Assembly: GCA_937135955.1 (NCBI GenBank)
Contig: CAKZOB010000016.1
Location: 1-59,919 of the forward strand
Origin: an uncultured Anaerolineales bacterium
GTDB lineage: Bacteria; Chloroflexota; Anaerolineae; Aggregatilineales; Aggregatilineaceae
DNA length: 59,919 bases
Direction: 5' to 3'
Part shown: positions 1 through 8,941 of the stretch, in pieces
Position numbering within the stretch: position 1 is the first letter of the stretch
Layout of the letters: each line of letters starts with the position of its first letter
Made by a program: the position numbers and the translations under genes
Notes under the pieces: model-generated
What the model was told of the DNA's origin: nothing
The model's database searches: none
The model's input: only the letters and a program-made list of their open reading frames with translations

Positions 1-582
1 GCGCTGCGCATCCATAGCATCAGCCACCAGGTCGCCCATCTCGTCCGACAGGCCGTTGGCGAAGACAAGCACTTCGTCGGTCTCTGTGCGCTGCCAGGGC
101 CGCGACGTGTCGGCATATTCGCCGTAGCCCTGCTCGGTGACGAATTCGTTGCCCGCCGCATCGCGCAGCCGCCAGCGGTAGTAGACACCCACCCAGGGCG
201 GCACCGCCGTAGACTGCGTCGGCTCCCAAACAGCGGTGATCAGGCCGGTATCGGGATCGATCTCACCTGTCGCGCGGCGCACGCTGAGCGGTTGCTTTTC
301 GCGCACGGTGGGGCGGTGCATCCATTCCACGCGCGCGCTGACGATCTCCCCACCGCTGCTCGACACCCGCAGCATGAAGGCGAAGCCATTGGGGTAGCGG
401 CTCTCGAAGTCCATCTGCTCGATCGTCCACTCGGCGGTATTGGCTCCGGCCTGCGCAGCGAGGACAGGCGCGGGCGCAACGGCGTCATCAGCGCGGGCAG
501 GCGCGGTAAGCTGACCAATTCCCACCAACGCCAGGGCGACTATCATCAAGGGAAGAGTTACGGCCAGGACACGTCGTTTCAT
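1..582 (-). CDS. Secreted protein, C-terminus cut by the window edge; possibly peptidase-MA-like
   Basis: The frame stays open for 194 codons from an ATG at 580-582 to the first base of the window. A GGAG sits about 9 nt upstream of the start. The N-terminus (MKRRVLAVTLPLMIVALALV, ending near A-R-A-D-D) is a clear signal peptide. The rest is a beta-rich exported segment with no TM. The layout (a signal peptide, a domain speaking of W-E-P-T-Q-S and Y-Y-R-W-R-L-R-D, then DEVLVFANGLSDEMGDLVADAM) resembles the N-terminal part of Chloroflexota peptidase-MA-family proteins, where an HExxH metallopeptidase domain follows. That domain would lie outside the window, so the family call is an inference. 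The gene is alone upstream of a repeat and points away from the hydrolase. Confidence 0.72.
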   Translation of the reverse strand, partial: MKRRVLAVTLPLMIVALALVGIGQLTAPARADDAVAPAPVLAAQAGANTAEWTIEQMDFESRYPNGFAFMLRVSSSGGEIVSARVEWMHRPTVREKQPLSVRRATGEIDPDTGLITAVWEPTQSTAVPPWVGVYYRWRLRDAAGNEFVTEQGYGEYADTSRPWQRTETDEVLVFANGLSDEMGDLVADAMDAQR

Positions 583-725
583 GGGGAATGGCTCCGTGTT
601 GAGTCTTGAGTCAGGAATTGAGAATGATGAGCGATGAGTCAGAGCAGGGCAACGCTGATGACTCCTCACTCAGAATCCCTTATCAGAACATAGCGCAAGG
701 CGCGGACATGCGGCAAGCGTGCCAG
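583..725. other. Intergenic stretch without gene
   Basis: Contains short imperfect GAGTC/GATGAGT reiterations around 600-665 but no credible ORF, promoter pair or RNA gene. It separates the truncated secreted gene from the palindromic repeat that starts near 726. Confidence 0.4.
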
Positions 726-881
726 GTGCGTGCAAAATGTGACGGGCAATTTGCGGCAGTCTGCTGCCCCTCACCCCTAAATTCCCTCTCCCTCGCGACT
801 GCGTCGCGGGGCGAGGGGACTTATTGTCCGCTCCCGTTCTCCCGCGCTGCGGGCGAATGACCTTGCCCCGCCTTTGCTCAC
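726..881 (-). repeat. Mosaic palindromic repeat, copy 1 (reverse orientation)
   Basis: Read on the minus strand it begins near GCAAAGGCGGGGCAAGG, runs through CCCGCAGCGCGGGAGAAC and a GAGGGAG/CTCCCTC-type hairpin, and ends GCCCGTCACATTTTGCACGC. The same ends and inner hairpins occur in copy 2 at 17424-17601. It abuts the stop of the hydrolase gene at 888 and may act as its transcript end. Confidence 0.7.
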
Positions 882-887
882 AATGCG

Positions 888-2138
888 TTAGTCTGATTGT
901 AGCGCATTTTCCCCACCGATCGGCTGCGCGCGCGTGCCGCAGGCGAACGCCCAGGCCAGGAAGCGATCCACGTCGTACTGGATCAGCGGCCCGCTCAGCC
1001 CCAGCGGCAACGGGCCAACGCCATGCCGTCCCCAGGGAATGCGCAGCAGCACCACCGTCGCGCCCGCCGCACGCAGTCGGTTCGCCAATAGTTCGGCATG
1101 AGCGGGCGGCACGGTGCGGTCGCGCTGCCCCTGGATGATCAGCGTCGGCGGTACGTCCGCGCGCACATAGCTGACTGGCGCGGCCTCCTCGTAAACGGCG
1201 GGGATGTCGGCGGGCAGGCCGCCGAGCAGCAACGCCGGCGCTCCGTCCGGCACAGGCGGCCACAGGCGCAGGTCTGCCGGAGGGGCGCAGACCACTACCA
1301 CCTGCACGCGCTCGTCCGACGGCAAGCCCGCCTTGCCCAGGCAACTGGGCGGGAAACGCGCGTCGTTGGGCGTGTAAGCCGCCAGCAGCGCCAGATGAGC
1401 GCCCGCCTCCTGGCCCAGGATCGCCACGCGACCGGCATCCGCCCCAAAGGACAGCGCGTTCGCCCTGATCCAGCGCAGAGCACACTTAACGTCGCTCAAC
1501 GGCGCGGGCCACGGCCCGCCGCGATATTGCGCGTCGAAGACCACATAGCCTTGCGACGCCAACCAGCGATAGCGCAGCCCGGCCACCGCCCCGCCCTTGT
1601 CACCGCCGAACCAGGCCCCGCCGTGCAGGGCCAGGATCGCCGGACACAGGGTAGAGGCATGTGCTGGCGCGTAGACATCCAGGCGCAGCGGATAGCCGTC
1701 CGGTGCGGCGAAGAGCACATCGCGCGTCACCTGGACGCGCGGCCAGACCATCCAGCGCAATGGCCCGATCAGGTCGGTGCGGTGCCGCTGGACAAAGGCG
1801 CGGTGCTTTTCGGCGGGGATGCGCTGTTGCCAGCCAGGGCCTAACCCCTCGCGCATGGCCTCGGCCATCTGCCGGGCGACGGCGTCGCGCAGCAGCCACG
1901 GGCGCAGCCGCAACGCCAGGCCAGTCGCGCCCAGCACCATCGCTCGCCAGCTTCGCGCCCGTATCCCGTGCCAGAAGCCCAGCCAACCCGCGATCAGCCC
2001 CAGCAGGGGGTCTTCAGTGGCGAGGGTCTGCGCCAGCGCCAGATGACGGCGCGAATGCGGCGAGATAGTCGGCCAGATGCTCAACAGCCCGGCCAGCGCG
2101 GCCAGGGTAGCCCAGACGAGCGCCTTCAGTCGTCGCAT
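888..2138 (-). CDS. Alpha/beta hydrolase-fold protein with the nucleophile serine replaced by glutamate
   Basis: 416 aa. The ATG at 2138 is preceded by AGGAGG 6 nt away. An in-frame extension to 2240 has no such site. A -10-like TATAAT lies at 2175-2180 on this strand. N-terminal hydrophobic segments (about residues 5-25 and 42-80) precede an esterase/BD-FAE-type domain. The oxyanion motif HGGAWFGG is at residues 172-179. The expected nucleophile elbow G-x-S-x-G reads GQEAG (242-246), with Glu244 where the Ser should be. The acid (QRDRTVPP, Asp340) and histidine (GRHGVG, His372) are kept. In this family Ser-His-Asp hydrolyse esters or peptides. Without Ser the protein may be non-hydrolytic or have a changed activity. 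The fold assignment is firm and the function is open. Confidence 0.85.
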   Translation of the reverse strand: MRRLKALVWATLAALAGLLSIWPTISPHSRRHLALAQTLATEDPLLGLIAGWLGFWHGIRARSWRAMVLGATGLALRLRPWLLRDAVARQMAEAMREGLGPGWQQRIPAEKHRAFVQRHRTDLIGPLRWMVWPRVQVTRDVLFAAPDGYPLRLDVYAPAHASTLCPAILALHGGAWFGGDKGGAVAGLRYRWLASQGYVVFDAQYRGGPWPAPLSDVKCALRWIRANALSFGADAGRVAILGQEAGAHLALLAAYTPNDARFPPSCLGKAGLPSDERVQVVVVCAPPADLRLWPPVPDGAPALLLGGLPADIPAVYEEAAPVSYVRADVPPTLIIQGQRDRTVPPAHAELLANRLRAAGATVVLLRIPWGRHGVGPLPLGLSGPLIQYDVDRFLAWAFACGTRAQPIGGENALQSD

Positions 2139-2361
2139 GATCGTCCTCCTGGTGCGGAGACTTCGCTCATCCTCATTATACCCCCGCCCAGGTGTGACAT
2201 CGGGCGACGACCTCCCAATCGCAGTTCGTCCGATTCTCACGCTTGGCAGGGAAGCGGAAAGCCTGTAAAATGCAGTTAACCGTAGGGGCTATGATAAGTT
2301 CTCTAATTACCCTCACAGGGTTAAATAGTCCAAGCGGAACATCCCACGAGTAGAGTTTCGA

Positions 2362-3270
2362 GTGATGATCACAACCATCCGTTCTCACCTGAAGGGGCAT
2401 TTGCTCACGGCAGAGATCTTCATCTTTGCCGTCGTGGTGCTGACGCTGGTGGCAGCCGACGTGCTGTACCCGTCCACCGAAGTTTTTCTGGTCGCGCTGG
2501 TGCTGCTGGCCATCATCAACAGCAAAGCACGCGCCTTCGCCATTGACTTCGCGCCGTTCATCGTGCTGATCTTTTCTTACGACTCGCTGCGCAACTTCGC
2601 CGACGACCTGACCGGCGCAGACATTCACGTCCGCGATCTGATCATCTGGGAACGCGCGCTTTTCGGCGGGAGGTTGCCGGCGCATTGGATTCAGCAGAAT
2701 CTGTGGGATTTGCCCATCACCCCTTTACTCGATGTGCTGACCAACACCCTTTATCTTTCGCACTTCATGACGCCGCTGGTCATGTCGGCGCTGCTGAGGC
2801 GGCGCAGCCCCAACGAATACTGGGCGTTTGCGCTGGGGTTGGTGACGCTGTCCTATGCGGGCTTCATCACCTACATCCTCTTCCCCGCCGCGCCGCCCTG
2901 GTGGGCCACCCATCGCGGCTACCTGCGCACCATGCCGATCACGCTGGATCACTTCGTGGTGCCTGCGGATGTCGTCAGCGCTGGCCCCAATCCGGTAGCG
3001 GCCATGCCCTCCCTGCACACCGCCTACCCGGTCTATATCGCGCTGGTGGCCATCGCCACCTGGGGCAAACGCGGCTTGGTGGCCATCCTGCTGCCGCTTG
3101 GCGTGGCTTTCTCCACCTTCTATCTGGGGCATCACTGGGTCATTGACGCGCTGGTAGGCGCTGGCTACGCGGCCTTCTTCTTTGCGACCGTCTTCCTCTA
3201 CCTGCGGCGCAACGAGCTATCGCTGGTCTGGCTGACCCGCGTCAAGCAGGTGCTGGTGCCGCACACGTGA
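2362..3270 (+). CDS. PAP2/inositolphosphotransferase-type membrane protein
   Basis: 302 aa with about six membrane segments. The frame opens GTG-ATG (2362, 2365); either codon could start, and ATG at 2365 is the simpler choice. The C-terminal half carries the PAP2_3 signatures: P-S-L-H-T-A-Y-P near residue 217 and G-H-H-W-V-I-D near 253, the histidines and aspartate of the phosphotransfer centre. Such enzymes act on lipid phosphates or move phospho-head groups at the membrane surface, and inositol phosphorylceramide synthase is a relative. The gene is divergent from the hydrolase and is closed by the hairpin at 3306-3338. The substrate cannot be read from sequence. Confidence 0.85.
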   Translation: MMITTIRSHLKGHLLTAEIFIFAVVVLTLVAADVLYPSTEVFLVALVLLAIINSKARAFAIDFAPFIVLIFSYDSLRNFADDLTGADIHVRDLIIWERALFGGRLPAHWIQQNLWDLPITPLLDVLTNTLYLSHFMTPLVMSALLRRRSPNEYWAFALGLVTLSYAGFITYILFPAAPPWWATHRGYLRTMPITLDHFVVPADVVSAGPNPVAAMPSLHTAYPVYIALVAIATWGKRGLVAILLPLGVAFSTFYLGHHWVIDALVGAGYAAFFFATVFLYLRRNELSLVWLTRVKQVLVPHT

Positions 3271-3305
3271 GACAGTCGCGAGCGCTACATCTGAAGTGAG
3301 GAATC

Positions 3306-3338
3306 ACAAGCCTGGAGCGTCCCCTGCTCCAGGCTTGT
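3306..3338. terminator. Bidirectional hairpin between convergent genes
   Basis: A perfect 13-bp inverted repeat (ACAAGCCTGGAGC, 7-nt loop, GCTCCAGGCTTGT) lies between the 3' ends of the PAP2 gene and the ABC operon. The T-tract is poor (CATTT), so it is a likely but not classic terminator. Confidence 0.75.
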
Positions 3339-3394
3339 CATTTCTGGCTCCGGTGCGCTTTGTCCCTGCCGGATTCTGACTTCGCTTCCCAGAC

Positions 3395-4753
3395 TCAGCC
3401 CCTGATCAAGCGGGGAATGTCGCGCAGTTTGGGCATGTGCCCCATCAACAGCATGTTCACCCGGAACATCCGCCCGGCCAGCCACACTGCCCCTGCCACA
3501 GCCAGCACCTGCAGGACAATGCCGAGCACAAGCTGAAAGGTCGGCACAGTAACGACGGCCTGCCGCATGACCATGGCCAGCGGCGCAGTGAGAGGGATCA
3601 GCGAGAGCACGACCGCCAGCGTGCCGTTCGGCTCTTCGGTGAAGATGGTCAGGAAGAAGAAGGGAATAGCCGCCGGCAGGGTGACGATGGTCACGAAGTT
3701 CTGCGCCTCGCGCAGCGACGTGCTCATGGCTCCGATGGCCGCCATCAGGCCACCGAAGAACAGAAAGCCCAGCAGGAAATATACTGCCAGCGTGATGAGC
3801 GCCCTGAGGTTGACTTCGATATCCCCCAGCGCCTCGAACACATCCCCAAGCTGACTGCCGATGAAGAGCAAAGTTCCCGTCAGCGTGACCACCTGCAACA
3901 ACGCGAGCAGACCCGCCGCCAGGACTTTGCCCAGCAGCAGGGCCGTCGGGCGCACGGTCGTCAGCATGACCTCGACGATGCGCGATTCTTTCTCCGCCAC
4001 GGCGCTGGTCATCACGTAGCCCCCGCCCCAGAAGACGGAGAACATGAGCAGCAGCCCGAAGGCATAGACCAGCAAGAATTCCTGATCTTCACGGCTCTCC
4101 TCGACCGCGCCTGTCTCGTTCAGACGGTGGTCTACTACCACCGCAGGCGTGCGCAGGCGCAGATAGAGCGACTCGTAATCGGGCGCGTCCACGCTCACCA
4201 GCAGGCTGCGTATCAGGTAATCCTCCATCAACTGCCCAGTATCAGCAGCCTGCAGGTTCAGCCCCCTGGTATAGACCGACACCTCGCCGCTTTCTACGAA
4301 GTCCGCTTCGATGACATACAGCACGTCTATATCGCCCGCTTCCAGCGCCGCCTTACCTTCTTCTTCACTGTCGTAGTGCGTGAACAGCTCGCGCAGACAG
4401 TAGGGCGAACTGATGCGCTTGATCACCGCGCTGCGGGTGCGATCCATCGTCTCGTCGAAGTTCAGCAGCGCCAGTTCCTGCGCCGAAGGCTCGCACTTGA
4501 CCGGCGGATAGCTCTCTGGAGCGGGGAACAATCCCTGTGGCGTCAGGTCTACATAGCCGATGGCCTGGCTGCCCTCGTTCACTTCGGCAATAGTGGCAGT
4601 GTCCTCCTCGTCTGCCGAAAGATGCTGATACAGGCGATAGCCGTAGAAAGCCAGCAGCGCCAGGATGGGGATGCCGAAAGTGATGAACAGATAGCTCTTG
4701 CGGACAAACATGTGCCGCACTTCGTGACGGAAGACAACAATCCAGTGCTTCAT
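3395..4753 (-). CDS. ABC-2 type exporter permease (second subunit)
   Basis: 452 aa. An N-terminal TM (about residues 18-40) is followed by a long extracytoplasmic domain (about 45-230) and a C-terminal group of five or six TM segments (about 230-440). This is the NatB/YhaP type of ABC-2 permease. The motif SAVAEKESRIVEVMLTTVRP, just inside the first helix of the C-terminal group, is typical of the family. The start ATG overlaps the TGA of the upstream permease by 4 nt, so the two are translationally coupled. It should form a heterodimer with that permease and use the ATPase at 6106. The substrate is unknown; Na+, lipids or peptides are all possible. Confidence 0.9.
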   Translation of the reverse strand: MKHWIVVFRHEVRHMFVRKSYLFITFGIPILALLAFYGYRLYQHLSADEEDTATIAEVNEGSQAIGYVDLTPQGLFPAPESYPPVKCEPSAQELALLNFDETMDRTRSAVIKRISSPYCLRELFTHYDSEEEGKAALEAGDIDVLYVIEADFVESGEVSVYTRGLNLQAADTGQLMEDYLIRSLLVSVDAPDYESLYLRLRTPAVVVDHRLNETGAVEESREDQEFLLVYAFGLLLMFSVFWGGGYVMTSAVAEKESRIVEVMLTTVRPTALLLGKVLAAGLLALLQVVTLTGTLLFIGSQLGDVFEALGDIEVNLRALITLAVYFLLGFLFFGGLMAAIGAMSTSLREAQNFVTIVTLPAAIPFFFLTIFTEEPNGTLAVVLSLIPLTAPLAMVMRQAVVTVPTFQLVLGIVLQVLAVAGAVWLAGRMFRVNMLLMGHMPKLRDIPRLIRG

Positions 4754-6102
4754 CGGCGGAACAACCCCTTTCTGCGACCCGTGATGGCGATCGGCGCATC
4801 CGCCGGAGCGGTAGTCAGCGTAACGCTACCCTGGCGCAGCGCCCGCCACAGCGTGCGCGGAGTGAGCGGCTTGCCGTACATCAACATGCCCAGCCGGAAA
4901 ACCTGCACCACCAGCCACATCACGGCCAGCACCGCGACGACCTGCAGCGCCAGGCTCAGCGCGATCTGCCAGGCAGGGACGCCCCCCAGCAACCCCAGGC
5001 GCAGCGTCAGGCCGACCGCCGCCGTGAGCGGGAAGAAAGAGAAGAACACCGGCAACGCGCCATCCGGATTGTTGAAGAACGTTCCCACGAACATGATCGG
5101 CAGCACGCTGAGAAATGTGAAGAATCCGGCGATCTGACGGCTCTCGGCTTCAGCAGTGACCGCCGCGCCGATGCCCAGCATGGTCGCCGCGAAGAGCACG
5201 AAATTGATCAGGAACAAGACACCGATCAACAGCAGATGCGTCGGGTCGAACTCCACCCCGCTGAAGAATGCGCGCGCATCCTGGTAAATCTGACGGATCA
5301 CCAGGGCCGCCGCGGCCCACAGCAGCACCTGGGTCAGCGACAGCGCACCCAGGCCCAGCAGCTTGCCCCACAGCAACTCCGCCGGGCGCGCGCTGGTGGC
5401 CAGAATCTCCATCAGGCGGTTTTCCTTCTCTTCCACGACGCCGCTCATCAGAAACTGCGCGGTGGTGCTGGTGCTCATGAAGTAGATCATCACCAACAAA
5501 AAGGGCAGGATGAAGCGCCCCAGGATAGCCGCTTCGCTGAGTTCTTCGCCGGTCTCTTCGTCGCGGATGACGAATTCCAGCGCACCCAGCCGCTTGACCG
5601 GCACTGGCAACGTATCGGGCGCGCGGCTGGCAATCTGCGCTCGCATGAAGTTTTCGATGCCGGATCGCAGCGCTTCGGGCATGTTGCGCCGCATATACAC
5701 GTCAATGCGCCCGGAGAACAGATAGTTCTGCGGGATGACAAAATAGGCGTCGAGTTCTCCGTTCTGCAACTGCTGCCGGGCAAACTCTTCCAGCCCGTCG
5801 AAATACTCCCCGATCAGCTTGCCGCGGCTGGTCTCTACCGGCATTGGCACAGTAGGATCGCTGATGGGGAAGTAGCCTGCCGGGTTGGCTACGGCGGGGT
5901 TGATGATCATCGCCCGATCAATGTAGCCGACGCGCTGGAAGTTGTCCAGGCTGGTTTCGCGCTCGGCGGTGATCCAGACGACCACAACCATGGCCAGCAA
6001 GGTGATCAACGGAACGCCGAACGCGGTGAACAGAAAGCTGGGTCGCCGGAAGTTATAGACGTACTCGCGGCGTGTCACCAGCCAGACTTTGCGACTGAGC
6101 AT
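4750..6102 (-). CDS. ABC-2 type exporter permease (first subunit)
   Basis: 450 aa, paralogous to the following gene. One N-terminal TM (about 22-45), an external domain to about 200, and a C-terminal set of TM segments from about 208. The SGVVEEKENRLMEILATSAR stretch is the NatB/ABC-2 membrane-adjacent motif. It starts 4 nt after the ATPase stop and overlaps the next permease by ATGA, so all three form one operon. Two non-identical permeases with one ATPase suggest a heterodimeric membrane core. The C-terminal tail (TTAPADAPIAITGRRKGLFRR) is basic and cytoplasmic. Confidence 0.9.
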   Translation of the reverse strand: MLSRKVWLVTRREYVYNFRRPSFLFTAFGVPLITLLAMVVVVWITAERETSLDNFQRVGYIDRAMIINPAVANPAGYFPISDPTVPMPVETSRGKLIGEYFDGLEEFARQQLQNGELDAYFVIPQNYLFSGRIDVYMRRNMPEALRSGIENFMRAQIASRAPDTLPVPVKRLGALEFVIRDEETGEELSEAAILGRFILPFLLVMIYFMSTSTTAQFLMSGVVEEKENRLMEILATSARPAELLWGKLLGLGALSLTQVLLWAAAALVIRQIYQDARAFFSGVEFDPTHLLLIGVLFLINFVLFAATMLGIGAAVTAEAESRQIAGFFTFLSVLPIMFVGTFFNNPDGALPVFFSFFPLTAAVGLTLRLGLLGGVPAWQIALSLALQVVAVLAVMWLVVQVFRLGMLMYGKPLTPRTLWRALRQGSVTLTTAPADAPIAITGRRKGLFRR

Positions 6103-6105
6103 GGC

Positions 6106-7047
6106 TCACCCCCCAAATGACCCGTTGGCGCGCACCCCGCCGACCACCTCGATGAAAATTTCGTTGAGGCTGGGCACGGCCAGTTCGAAACGCTGAATCC
6201 GGTAGGCCGGGCTGGTCGCCAGAGCTGCCATCACATTATCGGGCGTGACATCTTCGGCCAGGCGCAGCAACACATCGCGCCCGTTTTCGCCCGCCTCCAC
6301 CACCACCACACCGGGCAGTGCCGCCCAGTCGCCTTCCCCTTCGACGATGACGGCGTTCTTGGCGAAGCGCTGCCGCACCTCGTGCACATCCCCATACAGC
6401 ACCGCGTGCCCCCGATTGATCATCAACAGGCGGTTGGCCATTTCCTCGATCTGATGCATCTGGTGCGTGGACATGATGATCGTCACGCCCTCGCGGTTCA
6501 TCTCATAGAGCAGGTCCTTGACCATCTCCGTATTGACCGGGTCCAGACCGGAGAACGGTTCGTCAATGATGATCAGGTCGGGGCGATGCAGGATGGTGGC
6601 GATCACCTGCACTTTCTGCTGCATCCCTTTGCTGAGTTCTTTGACTTTGCTGCGGGCGTTCTCGGCCAGGCCGACGTGTTCGAGCAGGCTCAGGGCGCGG
6701 GCGCGCGCCTCAGCGCCAGATAGCCCTTTGAGCTGCCCCAGATAGACCAGCATGTCCAGCACGCGGACGTTGTGGTACAACCCGCGCTCTTCCGGCAGGT
6801 AGCCGATGCGCGCTTTGGTCGCCTCGGTGATCGGGCCGCCTAGCACCTCGATGTGACCTGCATCTGGCTTGAGAATGTCCAGAATCATGCGGATAGTGGT
6901 GGTCTTGCCCGCTCCGTTGGGGCCGAGCATGGCAAAGATTTCACCGCGCCGCACCTCGAAAGACAGGTTATCTACAGCGGTGAAATCGCCATATTTCTTG
7001 GTCACACCGCGAACGGCGATCGCCAGGTCTGTTTGCGAGGCATTCAT
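6106..7047 (-). CDS. ABC transporter ATP-binding subunit, NatA-like
   Basis: 313 aa. Walker A GPNGAGKTT at residues 42-50, signature LSKGMQQ at 138-144, Walker B LIIIDEPFSGLD with catalytic Glu163, and switch His195 are all intact. The C-terminal 90 residues resemble the DUF4162 tail common in NatA-type ATPases. ATG at 7047 follows AAGGAG by 7 nt. It is first in the operon with the two permeases. The -10 at 7107-7112 gives a leader of about 50 nt. It hydrolyses ATP at the cytoplasmic face to power export. Confidence 0.93.
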   Translation of the reverse strand: MNASQTDLAIAVRGVTKKYGDFTAVDNLSFEVRRGEIFAMLGPNGAGKTTTIRMILDILKPDAGHIEVLGGPITEATKARIGYLPEERGLYHNVRVLDMLVYLGQLKGLSGAEARARALSLLEHVGLAENARSKVKELSKGMQQKVQVIATILHRPDLIIIDEPFSGLDPVNTEMVKDLLYEMNREGVTIIMSTHQMHQIEEMANRLLMINRGHAVLYGDVHEVRQRFAKNAVIVEGEGDWAALPGVVVVEAGENGRDVLLRLAEDVTPDNVMAALATSPAYRIQRFELAVPSLNEIFIEVVGGVRANGSFGG

Positions 7048-7106
7048 CCAGATACTCCTTGCTCACTTCATAGACAGGGGAGCCTTGTCCGGTTGAGGTC
7101 TACTTG

Positions 7107-7135
7107 ATTATACGCAGGGCCAGCCCTCAGCGTAA
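7107..7135 (-). promoter_or_regulatory. Candidate sigma70 promoter of the ABC exporter operon
   Basis: On the minus strand TTACGC (7130-7135), a 17-nt spacer and TATAAT (7107-7112) lie 60 nt upstream of the ATPase start. The -10 is perfect and the -35 is weak. Confidence 0.5.
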
Positions 7136-7184
7136 CGGGTATTTTGTCACATACAGGGCCTGTCAGGTGATTTTCAGCCACCTG

Positions 7185-8828
7185 TCAGTTTGCGGGTTGT
7201 CCCTCAGGGGAAAGAACTACACGGTAGAGCTGTACTCCGGTGCTGACATAGACCGGCACCAGGTATGGCGCACGCGCCGGATCGAAGCGGCCCAGGGCAC
7301 GCTCGTCTGGGCCAACATATATGTAGTCCACGCCGAAAGTCTGTAACAAATGGAGTCGCGCAGCATCCGAAGCATCAGCGTCGAAGAAGCGACTGACGTC
7401 CGCCAGCCGCTCGGCCATTTCCGCCGTGAGCGACCAGTGCCCCACGAAACTGCGCACCGGCGCGCGCGCTGGCAGCCAGTTGCCGCTGTAGAAGAAGGAA
7501 AGCACCACCTCATCGAGGGTGGCGTGCGCACACAACCAGTCTGTGGCTCCGCGCTCGTCGGCATGAGCGTAGACGAACTGATCGTCCTGGCGCTGGATTG
7601 CGTAGCGTGTGAGGGTGATCAGCGTATGCACCGGGCTGGCTGTGACCAGCACCAGCAAAATAATCAGGGCCAGGCCAACGCTGTACTCCGTCAGCCTGCG
7701 CCGCAGGCGGGGTGCAATCCCGCGCGACCAACCCGCCGCTGCCAGGACGGTCACCGGCACGTGCCAGCCTTCCATGAAGCGGCGCTGAAAGTTGACGGGC
7801 ACATAGACGAGCACCAGCACGACCGCGAACCACAGCACTATCCCACGCCAAGCAGCCCCCCGTTGCCGCAGAGCGTACCAGGCTCCGGCAAAGGCCAGCA
7901 CCCAGACCGGCCCATATAGATTGAACAGACCCCATACAGGGGGCGTGTAGGTATCGCCCTGCTCCAGCCAGCTCGCCAACGCCAGATCGCGGTAACTGAG
8001 TATAGTGAGCAAGCCCGCCAGCAGCGCCGGAGGTGTGAAGATCACTGCCAGCCACCCCACTGCCCGCCAGGGTATACGGCGCGTATCCGCGATCTGCCAC
8101 AGCACTTCGCCGCCCAGCACCAGCCCCACGACAGCCAGTTGGTGCGCGTGAATCAACGCTGTACCCAGTCCAGCCACGCTCGCCAGCGCGGCCAGCGGCC
8201 AGCGCCCCCCCGCCAGCAGACGCTCTCCGGCGACAATCATGACCATCATCAAAACCATGTTGAGCGTGAAATGCCCGTTGCTCAGCAGCGCCAGGAAGCT
8301 GATAGCGTCGGTAACCCACAAATCGGGCGTCAGATGGACGTGCGTCGTCTCCGACAGGGTAGGCACCAGGGTGACTATCCAGCCTGTGCCACCGGTGAAG
8401 AGCAACAGAAACAGCGCCAGGGCGCGTTCGCCCCTGGAGGCCAGCAGGCGCGCAGCGAAATGATAGGCCGACCAGGCGAACAGACCGCCGCAGCCCAATC
8501 GCGCCAGGTGAAAAACCAGCGGCAGCGAAAGCGAAGTCAGGCGGGCCAGGTGCCCCAGCACCAGATAGTACGAGAAAAGGGGCAGCGGACGACTGGGGCT
8601 GGCGGTGTAAGGCAACTGATAGAGCCAGCGCCCTTCATAGCCTTGCTGCATGTTGGCCAGATAGGAGTTGGCGTCGAAGGGATTGATGCTCACACCCGTC
8701 GCCCTTACGCCCTCAGGCGCTGCCCAGAGCGGAACTACATACGGGAGCGTGCCCATCAACAGGAAGAGAATCAGCGCGCCCCACCCCCACAGCGGGGTCT
8801 GCTTCACCAGGCTACGCAGCGTGTGCAT
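7185..8828 (-). CDS. Polytopic membrane protein, glycosyltransferase-39/83-like architecture
   Basis: 547 aa from ATG 8828; a GTG at 8840 is in frame and cannot be excluded. About ten hydrophobic helices span residues 15-440 and a soluble C-terminal domain of about 110 residues follows. The first loop after TM1 contains a D-A-N-S-Y-L-A-N-M segment, and aromatic/charged residues cluster near the membrane, as in GT-C lipid-linked sugar transferases. No diagnostic DE motif is clear, so the enzyme class is only suggested. The product of 18433-20352 is a clearer GT-C enzyme. It is probably transcribed alone; the next upstream gene starts about 100 bp away. Confidence 0.75.
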   Translation of the reverse strand: MHTLRSLVKQTPLWGWGALILFLLMGTLPYVVPLWAAPEGVRATGVSINPFDANSYLANMQQGYEGRWLYQLPYTASPSRPLPLFSYYLVLGHLARLTSLSLPLVFHLARLGCGGLFAWSAYHFAARLLASRGERALALFLLLFTGGTGWIVTLVPTLSETTHVHLTPDLWVTDAISFLALLSNGHFTLNMVLMMVMIVAGERLLAGGRWPLAALASVAGLGTALIHAHQLAVVGLVLGGEVLWQIADTRRIPWRAVGWLAVIFTPPALLAGLLTILSYRDLALASWLEQGDTYTPPVWGLFNLYGPVWVLAFAGAWYALRQRGAAWRGIVLWFAVVLVLVYVPVNFQRRFMEGWHVPVTVLAAAGWSRGIAPRLRRRLTEYSVGLALIILLVLVTASPVHTLITLTRYAIQRQDDQFVYAHADERGATDWLCAHATLDEVVLSFFYSGNWLPARAPVRSFVGHWSLTAEMAERLADVSRFFDADASDAARLHLLQTFGVDYIYVGPDERALGRFDPARAPYLVPVYVSTGVQLYRVVLSPEGQPAN

Positions 8829-8941
8829 CACCACAGTCACTGGCCTTCACGCCAGATCGCGGGCATCCAGACCATACTGGCCCCTCAGTATAGCCGGACC
8901 CGCCCGGCGCACAACACCGGAGCACAGGGCAGGGAAGGCAC

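Noticed and set aside
3437-5137. 566-codon plus-strand ORF opposite the ABC permeases
   Set aside because: His/Gln/Arg-rich composition and perfect antisense to two well-supported permeases; a GC-rich shadow.
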